DNA from: Candidatus Contendibacter sp.
GTDB taxonomy: Bacteria; Pseudomonadota; Gammaproteobacteria; Competibacterales; Competibacteraceae
Length of the DNA stretch: 64,000 bases
NCBI GenBank assembly: GCA_029624675.1
Contig: JARSSP010000016.1
Span: forward strand, 62,001-126,000
Reading direction: 5' to 3'
Shown: positions 19,637 through 28,464 of the stretch, piece after piece
How positions within the stretch are numbered: position 1 is the first letter of the stretch
Layout: each line of letters begins with the position of its first letter
Position numbers and translations under genes: made by a program
The notes under the pieces: model-generated
Seen by the model: only the letters and a program-made list of their open reading frames with translations
What the model was told of the DNA's origin: nothing
Databases searched by the model: none

Positions 19637-20455
19637 ATGAAATACCTGATTCCCGGCATCCTTCTGATCCTTTTCCTGATCCTTCTGGTCAAGTACGGGA
19701 TTCGGCGAATCACGATCCTTGAATACGAAAAAGGCTTGCTCTATACCCAAGGCAAATTCAGAAGGATCTTGGGGGCAGGACAGTATTGGTACACCCCCCT
19801 GTCCACCCTCATCCAAAAACTCGACACCAGACCCCGTTTCGTTTCGATCACCGGTCAGGAAGTGCTCAGTTCCGACGGAGTGACGTTGAAGGTCAGCCTC
19901 GCCGCCCATTACGAGATCACCGACTCGCTCGCGGCCACGCACAAGGCGCAAAATTTTCAAGATGCGCTCTATCTTGAATTGCAACTGGCACTTCGGGACA
20001 TCATCGGTTCAGCGGACATCGACGCCATCTTGCAAAGCAGAGGCGAATTTTCCAAGAAACTGCTGGCCATGACCGAAGCCAAGGCCCAGGACCTTGGGCT
20101 GAAATTGCTCTCCGTCAACCTCAAGGACATCATGTTTCCAGGGAAACTTAAGGAGGTTTTCGCGCGAGTGGTGAGCGCCCGTAAGGAAGGCTTGGCCAGT
20201 CTGGAAAGAGCCCGGGGAGAGACGGCGGCCCTACGCAGCCTCGCCAACGCGGCCAAGATGATCGAGGCGAATCCCCATCTCATCCAGTTGCGGCTTATCC
20301 AGTCTCTCGGCCAGTCGTCGGGTAACAGCCTGGTTTTTGGAATGTCGCCCTCATCCTCCATTCCCATCGGAACGAACAAGGCGGCTGACAAGGGAACATT
20401 GCCCGAAGAATCCGCGCCGGAACCTCAGCCGGCCAATCCGCCCGATCCGCAATAA
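19637..20455 (+). CDS. Slipin / SPFH (stomatin-prohibitin) family membrane protein
   Basis: This 272-residue protein has one N-terminal membrane helix (residues 3-20) and then an SPFH/Band 7 domain from about residue 25 to 190. Typical features are EYEKGLLYTQGKFRRILGAGQYWY, SSDGVTLKVSLAAHYEITD and a helical AEAKAQDLG-like segment. The C terminus is Pro/Glu-rich. Such proteins oligomerise at the inner membrane and organise membrane microdomains. NfeD-type partners often accompany slipins, but none is next to this one. The gene stands alone, 21 bases ahead of mazG. Confidence 0.88.
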   Translation: MKYLIPGILLILFLILLVKYGIRRITILEYEKGLLYTQGKFRRILGAGQYWYTPLSTLIQKLDTRPRFVSITGQEVLSSDGVTLKVSLAAHYEITDSLAATHKAQNFQDALYLELQLALRDIIGSADIDAILQSRGEFSKKLLAMTEAKAQDLGLKLLSVNLKDIMFPGKLKEVFARVVSARKEGLASLERARGETAALRSLANAAKMIEANPHLIQLRLIQSLGQSSGNSLVFGMSPSSSIPIGTNKAADKGTLPEESAPEPQPANPPDPQ

Positions 20456-20475
20456 CCGCGATGCGATGATCACCC

Positions 20476-21291
20476 ATGACTGATCGCTACCCGATGGAAG
20501 CCTTGTTGGAACTGATGGCCCGGTTGCGCGATCCGGAAAACGGCTGTCCATGGGACCGCCAGCAGACCTACGCCACCATTGTCCCGCATACCATCGAGGA
20601 AGCCTACGAAGTCGCCGACGCCATCGCCCGCGAGGACTGGGCGGAATTGCAAGCGGAACTGGGCGATCTGCTGTTTCAAGTCGTCTTTTACGCCCAGATC
20701 GCCCGCGAGGAAGGCCGTTTCGACTTCACCGCCGTGGCGCGCGGCATCGTCGATAAAATGACCCGCCGCCATCCGCACGTATTCGGCAACGAGCTTTATG
20801 CTGATGCCGCCGAGCAGACCGCAGCCTGGGAGCGGATCAAGGCCGCTGAGGCGACCAAAGGCGCCAAGCGGCCCACCGGCGTGCTGGATGGCGTTCCGCT
20901 GGCCTTACCGGCGCTGACCCGGGCGGTCAAGCTGCAAAAGAAAGCCAGCAAGGTCGGTTTCGACTGGGGCGCGGTGGAACCGATCCTGGCCAAGATCACG
21001 GAGGAAATCGGCGAAATCCGCCACGAGATTGAGACCCAAGCGCCGTCGGAACGGCTGGCCGACGAACTGGGCGACGTGCTGTTCGCGGTCGCCAATTTGG
21101 CCCGCCATCTTCAGCTCGACCCCGAGGCGGCGCTGCGCGGCACCAACGCCAAGTTTGAGCGGCGATTCCAACGGATCGAACGCTGGCTGGCCGAGGATGG
21201 CCGCGCGCCGGCGGATTCGACCCTGGCGGAAATGGATGCGCTGTGGGAGCGCGCCAAACGCGAGGAAGCGTCGGGACCGGCGGGGATCTGA
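20476..21291 (+). CDS. mazG: Nucleoside triphosphate pyrophosphohydrolase MazG
   Basis: MazG hydrolyses nucleoside triphosphates to monophosphates and pyrophosphate, and affects nucleotide pools and (p)ppGpp-linked stress. The 271-residue protein has two MazG repeats. The N-terminal one shows CPWDRQQT, EEAYEVADAI and ELGDLLFQVVFYAQIA; the C-terminal one has KITEEIGEIRHEI and LADELGDVLFAVANLARHL. It lies just downstream of the slipin gene and converges with the AIM24-type gene, seven bases away. Confidence 0.96.
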   Translation: MTDRYPMEALLELMARLRDPENGCPWDRQQTYATIVPHTIEEAYEVADAIAREDWAELQAELGDLLFQVVFYAQIAREEGRFDFTAVARGIVDKMTRRHPHVFGNELYADAAEQTAAWERIKAAEATKGAKRPTGVLDGVPLALPALTRAVKLQKKASKVGFDWGAVEPILAKITEEIGEIRHEIETQAPSERLADELGDVLFAVANLARHLQLDPEAALRGTNAKFERRFQRIERWLAEDGRAPADSTLAEMDALWERAKREEASGPAGI

Positions 21292-21298
21292 ACGCCGA

Positions 21299-22003
21299 TC
21301 AGCCGCTGGCTTGACCGCCGCGCGCCCAACTGGCGAAGGCATCGCGGTTACGCGAGCAGATGATGACCTTGCCCTGCCCCGAAAAGCGCAGCACGACGCC
21401 CTCTCCGCTGGTCACGCTGTTGACCAGCCGGTTGAACAACCCCCCGCCGCCCTGCCGGTTGGGCACCGAAATCTCGTAGCGCAACTGACTGTCCCACGCC
21501 ACCACGTGGGCGTTGTCGATGATCACGTCCTTGCCCGGCTCCACGTCCAGGATAAAGCCGGAGCCAAACCCGGAGACCGCCAGCTTGCCCTTGCCGGTCG
21601 CCTCGCCGACGAAGAAGCCGCCGGTCTGGGCGAACAGCGCGTTGCCGATGTTCTGGGCGCGGACGCGCAACTCCACGCCGCTTTCGGCCGCCACGAACGC
21701 CCCGTCGCTGAGCATGTAGCAAGTCGCGCCGACGTCCAAAACCTGGATCGTCCCCGGTAGCACCGGCGACAAGAGGCAATCGCCGTCCCCTCGGGTTGCT
21801 TCGATATGCTGCTGGAAAAACGACTCGCCGTTGGCGAACCGGCGCATCAGCGCGCTGCCCAGGCCACCGGTCATTTTTCCAGTGAGATCGAGCGTGTCCT
21901 CCATCATCACCATCGCGTTGGATTCGCAATAAATACGCTCGCCCTTACGCAACGAAACATGCAGAAATGGATCGACGTCGCCAGTGATTGTGAATACCGC
22001 CAT
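21299..22003 (-). CDS. AIM24 / TIGR00266 family protein
   Basis: This 234-residue protein matches the AIM24 family (TIGR00266), beta-rich proteins related to a mitochondrial biogenesis factor; the bacterial function is unknown. Visible features are repeated short beta segments, LRKGERIYCESNAMVMMEDTLDL, a central Gly-rich portion, and near the C terminus GEGVVLRFSGQGKVIICSRN. There is no signal peptide. An AAAGGTGA site precedes the ATG. It converges with mazG. Confidence 0.85.
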   Translation of the reverse strand: MAVFTITGDVDPFLHVSLRKGERIYCESNAMVMMEDTLDLTGKMTGGLGSALMRRFANGESFFQQHIEATRGDGDCLLSPVLPGTIQVLDVGATCYMLSDGAFVAAESGVELRVRAQNIGNALFAQTGGFFVGEATGKGKLAVSGFGSGFILDVEPGKDVIIDNAHVVAWDSQLRYEISVPNRQGGGGLFNRLVNSVTSGEGVVLRFSGQGKVIICSRNRDAFASWARGGQASG

Positions 22004-22105
22004 CAGTTCACCTTTGGGAATGTTTCAAGCTACCATCACCCACTACCATGACCACCATCCGCGCCGGCGGATTGGCAAAACGACCGCAACAGTCGCCAGC
22101 ATCAG

Positions 22106-22387
22106 TTAACCGGTGATCCACCAGCCAGCGGCGATCACCAAAAGCCATGAACCAAATAATAACCCACAGACCACGACCTTACTGGGACGGGTGTGATCGG
22201 CAACTAGGGCCAACGCCACCAACAGCGGCTGTAAATAAACAAAGCCCAGTGTTAAGGCAAATACGACGACATCGAGCACGGGATGGGCATTGCTCCCCAC
22301 CAACAAGCTCAGTCCCACTCCGATCCCGAATAGCAGCGTCAATCCCAAACTGGCAAGAAACGCCCAATGTCCAAGTTTCTTTAGCAT
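22106..22387 (-). CDS. Small membrane protein paired with the caspase-like gene
   Basis: The start at 22387 gives 93 residues with three hydrophobic segments at about 9-30, 37-62 and 68-90. It matches no family I recognise. Its ATG overlaps the stop of the upstream gene by one base (TGATG), so the two are almost surely co-translated. The frame is open further upstream, but that would overlap the neighbour entirely. A role as a membrane partner or effector of the neighbouring protein is inference. Confidence 0.7.
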   Translation of the reverse strand: MLKKLGHWAFLASLGLTLLFGIGVGLSLLVGSNAHPVLDVVVFALTLGFVYLQPLLVALALVADHTRPSKVVVCGLLFGSWLLVIAAGWWITG

Positions 22388-22881
22388 CAGTCCGGCCAGC
22401 TCACGTTCCTGGTAATGGTGCCGCCTGGAGTGACGGAGACCCATTCGCCACCGTTGACTCGAAAACCGTTGGTCAATCCCGTTCCGCCGTAGACAGTCAC
22501 ATTCCAAGTCACAGCGAATTGGTGCAACAAACCAGTGTTGTTACCCACCAGGCAGTTGAGAAAATGAGCAACTCCGTTGTTGTTGAAATAATTCCGCAGC
22601 TCTCCAAGTTTGGGGGCGTAAGTAGCGAAATTCACCGGGGTGATCCAGTCATCGCCCAGTTCAAGGCCATCGCGGTTACCATGGTCGGCAACGCGCAAGA
22701 TATCCATTTTTCTACCGGTGCCAATTTCCGCCTTGACATTGTCCACCATGGTGTTGACGCTGGTCATGTTGACCTCGCCAACGGTCGAAATGGCAATGAT
22801 CGGTCCCCATAAAGCACCTCGCGCCCCGGCAGACCAATCCACTCGATCATCGACTACATTAACCACCTTTTTTCCGAACAT
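22387..22881 (-). CDS. Stand-alone caspase-like (DUF4347-like) hypothetical protein
   Basis: This 164-residue protein has a segment ILRVADHGNRDGLELGD (His67) and, 43 residues on, AHFLNCLVGNNTGLLHQF (Cys110) followed by VTVYGGTG. The pattern of strand-His-Gly, then strand-Cys, then strand-xGxTG resembles the DUF4347 and caspase-like (clan CD) folds with a His-Cys dyad. DUF4347 is usually one domain of giant surface proteins, so a free-standing copy is unusual. No signal peptide is seen. The function is unknown and the fold assignment is mine, by eye. It forms a two-gene operon with the 93-residue membrane protein. Confidence 0.65.
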   Translation of the reverse strand: MFGKKVVNVVDDRVDWSAGARGALWGPIIAISTVGEVNMTSVNTMVDNVKAEIGTGRKMDILRVADHGNRDGLELGDDWITPVNFATYAPKLGELRNYFNNNGVAHFLNCLVGNNTGLLHQFAVTWNVTVYGGTGLTNGFRVNGGEWVSVTPGGTITRNVSWPD

Positions 22882-23091
22882 GATAATTTCCTCGATTTGT
22901 TTGCTATTTAATGATGACTTTTAACCACACCAAAATCATACCAAACAAATAAGCTATTGTTATAATTAGCTATTTATTCCAATCTCCTAAAAATTATAGT
23001 CCATTTTGGATCGGTCAATTCGGCCTTGGGGGTCAAGATAAACCGGAAACCACGACCCTGCGGGTTAAAGCAACAGCGATCCAACAGCGGT
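22882..23091. other. AT-rich intergenic segment
   Basis: This stretch is strikingly AT-rich from about 22900 to 23005, in a GC-rich chromosome. It probably contains the promoter of the caspase-like gene pair. No gene or terminator is evident. Confidence 0.5.
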
Positions 23092-25473
23092 TCAGGCGCG
23101 CACTGGCAACACGCGACAAAGCCATTCCCGTTGATCGGTCTTCAGCGGCTGCGTTACGACGCGGCCATTGACCGTTAACTCCAGTTCTCGTGCTTCGGGG
23201 TGGCCATACAGGACTGGCGTGAAAACCACCGTGTCGGGTAGATATTCGCCGGTCTCGACCACTTCGACCCGCAATCGCTCGCCATCCCATTCCGCCGTTA
23301 TCCGGGCAACGCCGTAACCGCCGTCCTGGTAGCTCCGGGTCTCCCGGTCGTCCACGTAATAGTCAAACCGTGCCGCCCGTTCGCGACAGAACAGGTGCAA
23401 CTCGACATGGCGCAAATCCATGAAGCCGTTTTGCAGTGGCCCGGCGTAATACGGCAACACCGCGCCATCGCGGGCGAACAATGGCAACTCGTCCAGCGCG
23501 GCGGCGTAAGGGATCATCCGACCGCCCCACACCCACTCACCCTGGTTCAAGTCGAACCACCAACCCGGCGGCAACGTTACCGGCCGTTCCTGACATTTCA
23601 CTCCGCCGCGGACGCTTTCCGGTCCCTGCCCCTCGCCGTGCAGAATTGGCGCGACCAGCAGCGCGTCACCGACCAGGTATTGATCGTCCAAATGAACGTA
23701 CTCCGGCCCGGCATGGTGGTAAAGCAGCGGGCGGATGATCGGATCGCCGTCCAGCCAGTGGGCGAAAAAGCACTGGTACAGATACGGCAACAACCGATAG
23801 CGAGTACGAATCGCGCCGCGCATCGCCGCCAGCGGCCCCGGCCCGAATTGCCACGGCTCCTGCGGCCGGGAATGACGGATCGAGTGGTTGCGGAAGAACG
23901 GGAACAGACAGCAGGCCTGATGCCAGCGCGCCAGCAGTTCGGCCGTCGTGTCGTCCATGAAGCCGCCCACGTCGGGACCATTGAACGCGACGCCCGACAG
24001 GCTCAGATTCAGCGAACACGGCAGCGCCATCCGCAGATGCTTCCAGTTGCTGGCGTTGTCGCCGGTCCACACCGCGCTGTACCGCTGGGTTCCAGCGCAG
24101 GCGCTGCGCGTCAATAGAAACGGTCGGCCACCGGAGTCGAGTTGGTCGCAGGCCGCGCGGCTGGCCATGGCCATGAAATGCGCGTACTGATTGTGATAGC
24201 GGTCGTGCGGAATCGCACCGTGCTGGAACCGCATCTCTTCCGTTCGGCTGTAGCCGGTGGCGGGGTCGTTCATGTCCAGCCAGACGCCGTCCACCGCGCT
24301 CTCGCGCAGGAATTCGGCCAGCCAGTCGGCCCACCACTCACGGGTGGTCTCCAGGGTAAAATCGGGAAACACCGTGTCGCCCGGCCAGACCTTGCCCACA
24401 TACTCGCGGCCGCTGGCGGTCTGGCAGAACGCTTTCCGCGCCCGCCCGCTCTCGTAAACCGCGTAGCCCGGCTCGCGCTTCACGCCGGGATCGACGATGG
24501 TTACGGCGCGGATGCCGGCGGTCTTGAGCTCGCGGTTTAAACCGGCGGGATCGGGAAAATCCACCCGGTCCCAGGTGAACAGGCGATAGTCGTCCATGTA
24601 GTCGATGTCGTACCACAGGGCACTGACCGGCACGTCGACAGCGGCAAACTGGGCGGCCAGATCCAAAAACTCGGCCTCGGACCGATAGCCCCAGCGGCAC
24701 TGGTGATAACCCAGCGCCCACCAGGGCGGCAGCGGGGCCCGCCCGGTCAGCGCCGCGTAACGCCGCGTCACCTCGGACAGGCTGGGTCCGGCAAGCATGT
24801 AAACGTCGGTATTGCCGCCGATGGACTGATAGTCGAACTCCCCCGGCTGGATCTTGCCAGCGTCCATGACTGCCCGACCGGGGTTGTCGAAAAACAATCC
24901 TAGAAACCGCTCGCCTTTTTTGAGAATCGCGAATGGAATGGCGACATAGTTGGGATCGTAATCGTCGCGGGCGTAGGTGTGGCGAAACACCGCCACCACG
25001 TCCACGGTCAGGCAATCGGCGCTGTCGCCCAACTTGTTAAGGCGCCGGGTGCGTTCGCCGAAACCGTAGCAGCCTTCCACGCCGGTCAAATCGAAATTCA
25101 GCAGCAGCGCCTCGCCACAAACGCCGATACCCGCGGCAACCGTCGTCAAGGCAAAACCAGCCAGTTCCAGCCGCAAGCCCGTCGCGCCCAGCTCAACCCG
25201 TCCCGCTTCCGCCGCGAACACCGCTCGATCCTTTTCCGGTTGCACCTCAACCGGTCGACCTTCCCGCCATTCCGGCATCACTGCATCCGAATGTTGACGC
25301 GGGTCGGTGACGGCGGCGTTTTCGAACCGCAGCCGCAGACAACCCGCGAAGATGTCGGCGCAACGCACCCGCAGTCGGATTCCCGGACCGGACCATTCAA
25401 CCGCGTCGGCGTTGACCGTTAGCCGTTCGGGGCGGTCAAAATTGAGTGGATGGATCTTCTGGCCGAAAAACAT
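23092..25473 (-). CDS. Glycoside hydrolase family 31 alpha-glucosidase
   Basis: This 793-residue enzyme belongs to GH31, which cleaves terminal alpha-glucosidic bonds from oligosaccharides or glycogen-derived chains. The N-terminal beta-sandwich is followed by a TIM barrel. The barrel contains YDIDYMDDYRLFTWD, the nucleophile motif GVWLDMNDPA and the acid/base region WTGDNASNWKHL. C-terminal beta domains follow. No signal peptide is present, so it is likely cytoplasmic. The substrate cannot be fixed from sequence; maltose-type sugars fit the alpha-amylase encoded 13 kb away. It starts 15 bases after the dsbC stop. Confidence 0.92.
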   Translation of the reverse strand: MFFGQKIHPLNFDRPERLTVNADAVEWSGPGIRLRVRCADIFAGCLRLRFENAAVTDPRQHSDAVMPEWREGRPVEVQPEKDRAVFAAEAGRVELGATGLRLELAGFALTTVAAGIGVCGEALLLNFDLTGVEGCYGFGERTRRLNKLGDSADCLTVDVVAVFRHTYARDDYDPNYVAIPFAILKKGERFLGLFFDNPGRAVMDAGKIQPGEFDYQSIGGNTDVYMLAGPSLSEVTRRYAALTGRAPLPPWWALGYHQCRWGYRSEAEFLDLAAQFAAVDVPVSALWYDIDYMDDYRLFTWDRVDFPDPAGLNRELKTAGIRAVTIVDPGVKREPGYAVYESGRARKAFCQTASGREYVGKVWPGDTVFPDFTLETTREWWADWLAEFLRESAVDGVWLDMNDPATGYSRTEEMRFQHGAIPHDRYHNQYAHFMAMASRAACDQLDSGGRPFLLTRSACAGTQRYSAVWTGDNASNWKHLRMALPCSLNLSLSGVAFNGPDVGGFMDDTTAELLARWHQACCLFPFFRNHSIRHSRPQEPWQFGPGPLAAMRGAIRTRYRLLPYLYQCFFAHWLDGDPIIRPLLYHHAGPEYVHLDDQYLVGDALLVAPILHGEGQGPESVRGGVKCQERPVTLPPGWWFDLNQGEWVWGGRMIPYAAALDELPLFARDGAVLPYYAGPLQNGFMDLRHVELHLFCRERAARFDYYVDDRETRSYQDGGYGVARITAEWDGERLRVEVVETGEYLPDTVVFTPVLYGHPEARELELTVNGRVVTQPLKTDQREWLCRVLPVRA

Positions 25474-25488
25474 GCCATCGAGCCTGGC

Positions 25489-26307
25489 TCAGGGTCGTAT
25501 CGTCGGCCGGATTGTCTTGTCCCTGGTTTCCGCCAGCAACCGGGCCAGTTGGGCGGGCGGCACATAGCCAGGCAACATTTCGCCGGATTCCAGAATCATG
25601 CTAGGCGTGCCGCGCACCCCCAGCTTGTCACCCAGTTCGTATTGGGCCTGTACCGGATTGTCGCAGGTTTTGGGTTCAATGCTCTCGCCGCGCTTGGCTT
25701 TGGTCATCGCTTCCTGCCGATTATCGGCGCACCAGACCGACACCGCCTTGTGGTACGACTCGGAACCGATACCCTCGCGCGGGAACATCAGGTAGCGTAT
25801 CTTGATGCCCTCCTTGTTATAGTCGGCGATCTGGCTGTGCATCTTGCGGCAGTAACCACAGTCGATATCGGTAAAAATGGTGACCGTGTGCTTGACCGGT
25901 CCCTCGGGCGCGAACACCACCATATTATTCTCGCCGACCGCCGCGATGGCCTTGCCGCGCAACTCGCCGCGCCGGTTCTCGGTCAAATTGGCGCGGGATC
26001 CCAGGTCAACCATGTCGCCTTGCACCGCGAACCGGCCATCTTCGCTAAGGTATAGCACCTGGCCGCCCAACACGACCTCGTACAATCCCGGAATGGCGGT
26101 GGTGACAACGCTGTCGGGCTTTTCGCCATTCAGGGCCTCTTGCAGTCGGGTCAGATCCGGCTGCTTGCCCGACGGAGCAGCGGCAGGGGCAGCGGCGGGA
26201 GCAGGGACAAGAGTAGCAGCGGGATCGGTAACGGGTGGCGGAGCGGAATCAGCGGCCAGAGCGCCAGCGGCGTGTAATACAGCGGCAACGAACAGAATAT
26301 TACGCAT
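25489..26307 (-). CDS. dsbC: Thiol:disulfide interchange protein DsbC
   Basis: DsbC is a periplasmic disulfide isomerase. The 272-residue precursor has a signal peptide (cleavage near LAADS, about residue 19). An unusual Ala/Pro-rich linker follows, then the dimerisation domain and the thioredoxin fold with active site [12 protein letters not shown] and the cis-proline loop [10 protein letters not shown]. The linker makes it about 35 residues longer than Escherichia coli DsbC. The start lies close to the divergent queA, so the promoters must overlap the queA 5' end. Confidence 0.93.
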   Translation of the reverse strand: MRNILFVAAVLHAAGALAADSAPPPVTDPAATLVPAPAAAPAAAPSGKQPDLTRLQEALNGEKPDSVVTTAIPGLYEVVLGGQVLYLSEDGRFAVQGDMVDLGSRANLTENRRGELRGKAIAAVGENNMVVFAPEGPVKHTVTIFTDIDCGYCRKMHSQIADYNKEGIKIRYLMFPREGIGSESYHKAVSVWCADNRQEAMTKAKRGESIEPKTCDNPVQAQYELGDKLGVRGTPSMILESGEMLPGYVPPAQLARLLAETRDKTIRPTIRP

Positions 26308-26394
26308 TTCGATATCCAGGGTATGAGCGAAAGAATGATGGATTCAGAGTATTTCGACCGGCCAGGGTTCAACGATGACCGGCCGACAATTGAA

Positions 26395-27468
26395 ATGCAA
26401 GAGAAAACCGATGCATCGTCGGAGTCCGCCCGCGCGTTGGGGCGGCGGGATTTCGCCTATAACTTGCCGCCGGAACTGATCGCTCAGCAACCACCGGCGC
26501 GGCGCGGCGACAGCCGGTTGCTGACTTTGGATGGTGCCAGCGGCGAACTTCACGACCGGTGGTTTCGGGAATTGCCGGAATTGCTGCGGCCTGGCGACCT
26601 ACTGGTATTCAACGATACCCGGGTAATCCCGGCGCGGCTGTTTGGCCGCAAGGCCAGTGGAGGACGCATCGAGGTTCTGGTCGAACGCCTGCTGGACGAA
26701 CGGCGGGCGCTGGTTCATCTCCACGCCAGCAAGTCGCCCAAACCTGGCGGTTCGTTGCGGTTCGACGCCGGCTTTGCCGCCACCGTGCTCGACCGCCACG
26801 GTGAGTTGTTCGAAATCGGCCTCGACGGCGACCAACCGTGGCTGGCGTTGCTGGAGCGGCACGGGCAAACGCCACTGCCGCCCTACATCCGCCGCGAACC
26901 GACTCCGGACGACCGCGAATGCTATCAAACCGTCTACGCTCGTCGACCCGGCGCGGTGGCCGCGCCGACCGCCGGCCTGCACTTCGACCAGGCCTTGCTT
27001 GACCAACTGGCGGAACGGGGCGTGGAACAGGCGTTCGTCACCCTGCACGTCGGCGCCGGCACCTTCCAGCCGGTGCGGGTCGAGCGCATCGAGGAGCACC
27101 TCATGCACGGCGAGTGGATCGAGGTTGGCGCCGAAGTCCGCGACCGGATTCACGCCACCCAGACGCGCGGCGGGCGAGTGGTCGCGGTCGGCACCACCGT
27201 CGCCCGGGCGCTGGAAACCGCCGCGCAAACCGGCGAAATCCAACCGTGGCGCGGCGAAACCTGCCTTTTCATTTACCCTGGCTACCGCTTCCGCTGCGTC
27301 GATGCGCTCATCACCAACTTTCACTTGCCCGAATCCACGCTGCTGATGCTGGTGGCGGCCTTCGCCGGCCGCGCCGAGACGCTGAACGCCTACCGCCACG
27401 CCATCGAACGACGCTATCGCTTTTTCAGCTACGGCGACGCCATGTTCGTTACCCGCCGGCCAGCTTGA
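26395..27468 (+). CDS. queA: tRNA preQ1(34) S-adenosylmethionine ribosyltransferase-isomerase
   Basis: QueA adds the ribosyl part of S-adenosylmethionine to preQ1 in tRNA, the penultimate step of queuosine synthesis. Family similarity begins at [17 protein letters not shown]. It continues through [38 protein letters not shown] and [17 protein letters not shown]. The start is uncertain. The frame is open from 26323 (adding 24 residues of low-complexity leader), the ATG at 26395 is my choice, and a TTG at 26440 would begin right at the conserved part. No other queuosine gene is nearby. Confidence 0.94.
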   Translation: MQEKTDASSESARALGRRDFAYNLPPELIAQQPPARRGDSRLLTLDGASGELHDRWFRELPELLRPGDLLVFNDTRVIPARLFGRKASGGRIEVLVERLLDERRALVHLHASKSPKPGGSLRFDAGFAATVLDRHGELFEIGLDGDQPWLALLERHGQTPLPPYIRREPTPDDRECYQTVYARRPGAVAAPTAGLHFDQALLDQLAERGVEQAFVTLHVGAGTFQPVRVERIEEHLMHGEWIEVGAEVRDRIHATQTRGGRVVAVGTTVARALETAAQTGEIQPWRGETCLFIYPGYRFRCVDALITNFHLPESTLLMLVAAFAGRAETLNAYRHAIERRYRFFSYGDAMFVTRRPA

Positions 27469-27524
27469 AATTCCCAGTGCCGTACCTATAGAGTCGCCAG
27501 CAATCCACTTTACGGAGTTTCACC

Positions 27525-28409
27525 ATGAAACGCATTCTGCTGTTTGTCACCACCAACCTGGCGGTCATGCTGCTGCTCGGCATGGTGACCCGCCTGCTGG
27601 GCGTGGATCGCTTTCTGCACCAATCGGGTCTGAATCTACCCAGCCTGCTGATTTTCGCCGCCATCTTCGGCATGGGCGGCTCGCTGATCTCGCTGCTGAT
27701 GTCGAAGTGGGTCGCCAAGATGTCGGTCGGCGCCCAGGTCATCGAGCAACCGCGCACCCAGGCCGAGCACTGGCTGGTCGAAACCGTCCGGCGGCAGGCG
27801 CAAGCCGCTGGAATCGGCATGCCGGAAGTCGCCCTGTACGACTCGCCGGAGCCGAACGCCTTCGCCACCGGCGCCAATCGCAACGCGGCGCTGGTCGCGG
27901 TCAGCACCGGCCTGCTGGAGCAAATGTCGGCCGATGAAGTAGAAGCGGTGCTGGGTCACGAGGTCAGCCACGTTGCCAACGGCGACATGGTGACGCTGAG
28001 CTTGCTCCAGGGCGTGCTCAACACCTTCGTCATCGTGTTGTCGCGGGTGGTCGGCTATCTGGTGGACCAATTCCTGTCCAGGGGCGAGGAAAATCGCGGC
28101 CCCGGCATCGGCTACATGCTCACCAGCTTTGTCATGGAACTGGTATTCGGTCTGCTGGCTTCGCTGATCGTGATGTGGTTCAGCCGCTACCGTGAATTTC
28201 ACGCCGACGCCGGCGGCGCCCGCCTGGCCGGCCGCGACAAGATGATTGCGGCGTTGGAGCGGCTGCAACGGTTGCACGAACCCTCGCAACTGCCGTCGCA
28301 GATGGCGGCGTTCGGCATCAATGGTGGCCTGGGCGATGGGTTGCGCAAGCTGTTCATGACCCATCCGCCGCTAGAGGAACGAATCGCGGCGTTGCGCCAA
28401 CAGGCTTGA
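27525..28409 (+). CDS. htpX: Membrane zinc metalloprotease HtpX
   Basis: HtpX is an M48 protease of the inner membrane that degrades damaged membrane proteins. The 294-residue protein has two N-terminal helices (residues 4-24 and 37-60) and the zinc motif [13 protein letters not shown]. Two further helices follow, with the third zinc ligand region in [14 protein letters not shown]. It is preceded by a ribosome site (ACGGAG) and followed by a strong terminator. In enterobacteria this gene is under Cpx control; I see no such box here. Confidence 0.96.
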   Translation: MKRILLFVTTNLAVMLLLGMVTRLLGVDRFLHQSGLNLPSLLIFAAIFGMGGSLISLLMSKWVAKMSVGAQVIEQPRTQAEHWLVETVRRQAQAAGIGMPEVALYDSPEPNAFATGANRNAALVAVSTGLLEQMSADEVEAVLGHEVSHVANGDMVTLSLLQGVLNTFVIVLSRVVGYLVDQFLSRGEENRGPGIGYMLTSFVMELVFGLLASLIVMWFSRYREFHADAGGARLAGRDKMIAALERLQRLHEPSQLPSQMAAFGINGGLGDGLRKLFMTHPPLEERIAALRQQA

Positions 28410-28438
28410 TGACGAGGAATGGGGTTGCCTAACCGACG

Positions 28439-28464
28439 GCGGGGCTGAAAGCCCCGCTTGCTTT
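28439..28464 (+). terminator. Intrinsic terminator of htpX
   Basis: A perfect 8-base stem GCGGGGCT/AGCCCCGC closes a three-base GAA loop at 28439-28457, and TTGCTTT follows. It sits between the convergent htpX and fimX-like genes and works best for the plus strand. Confidence 0.8.
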
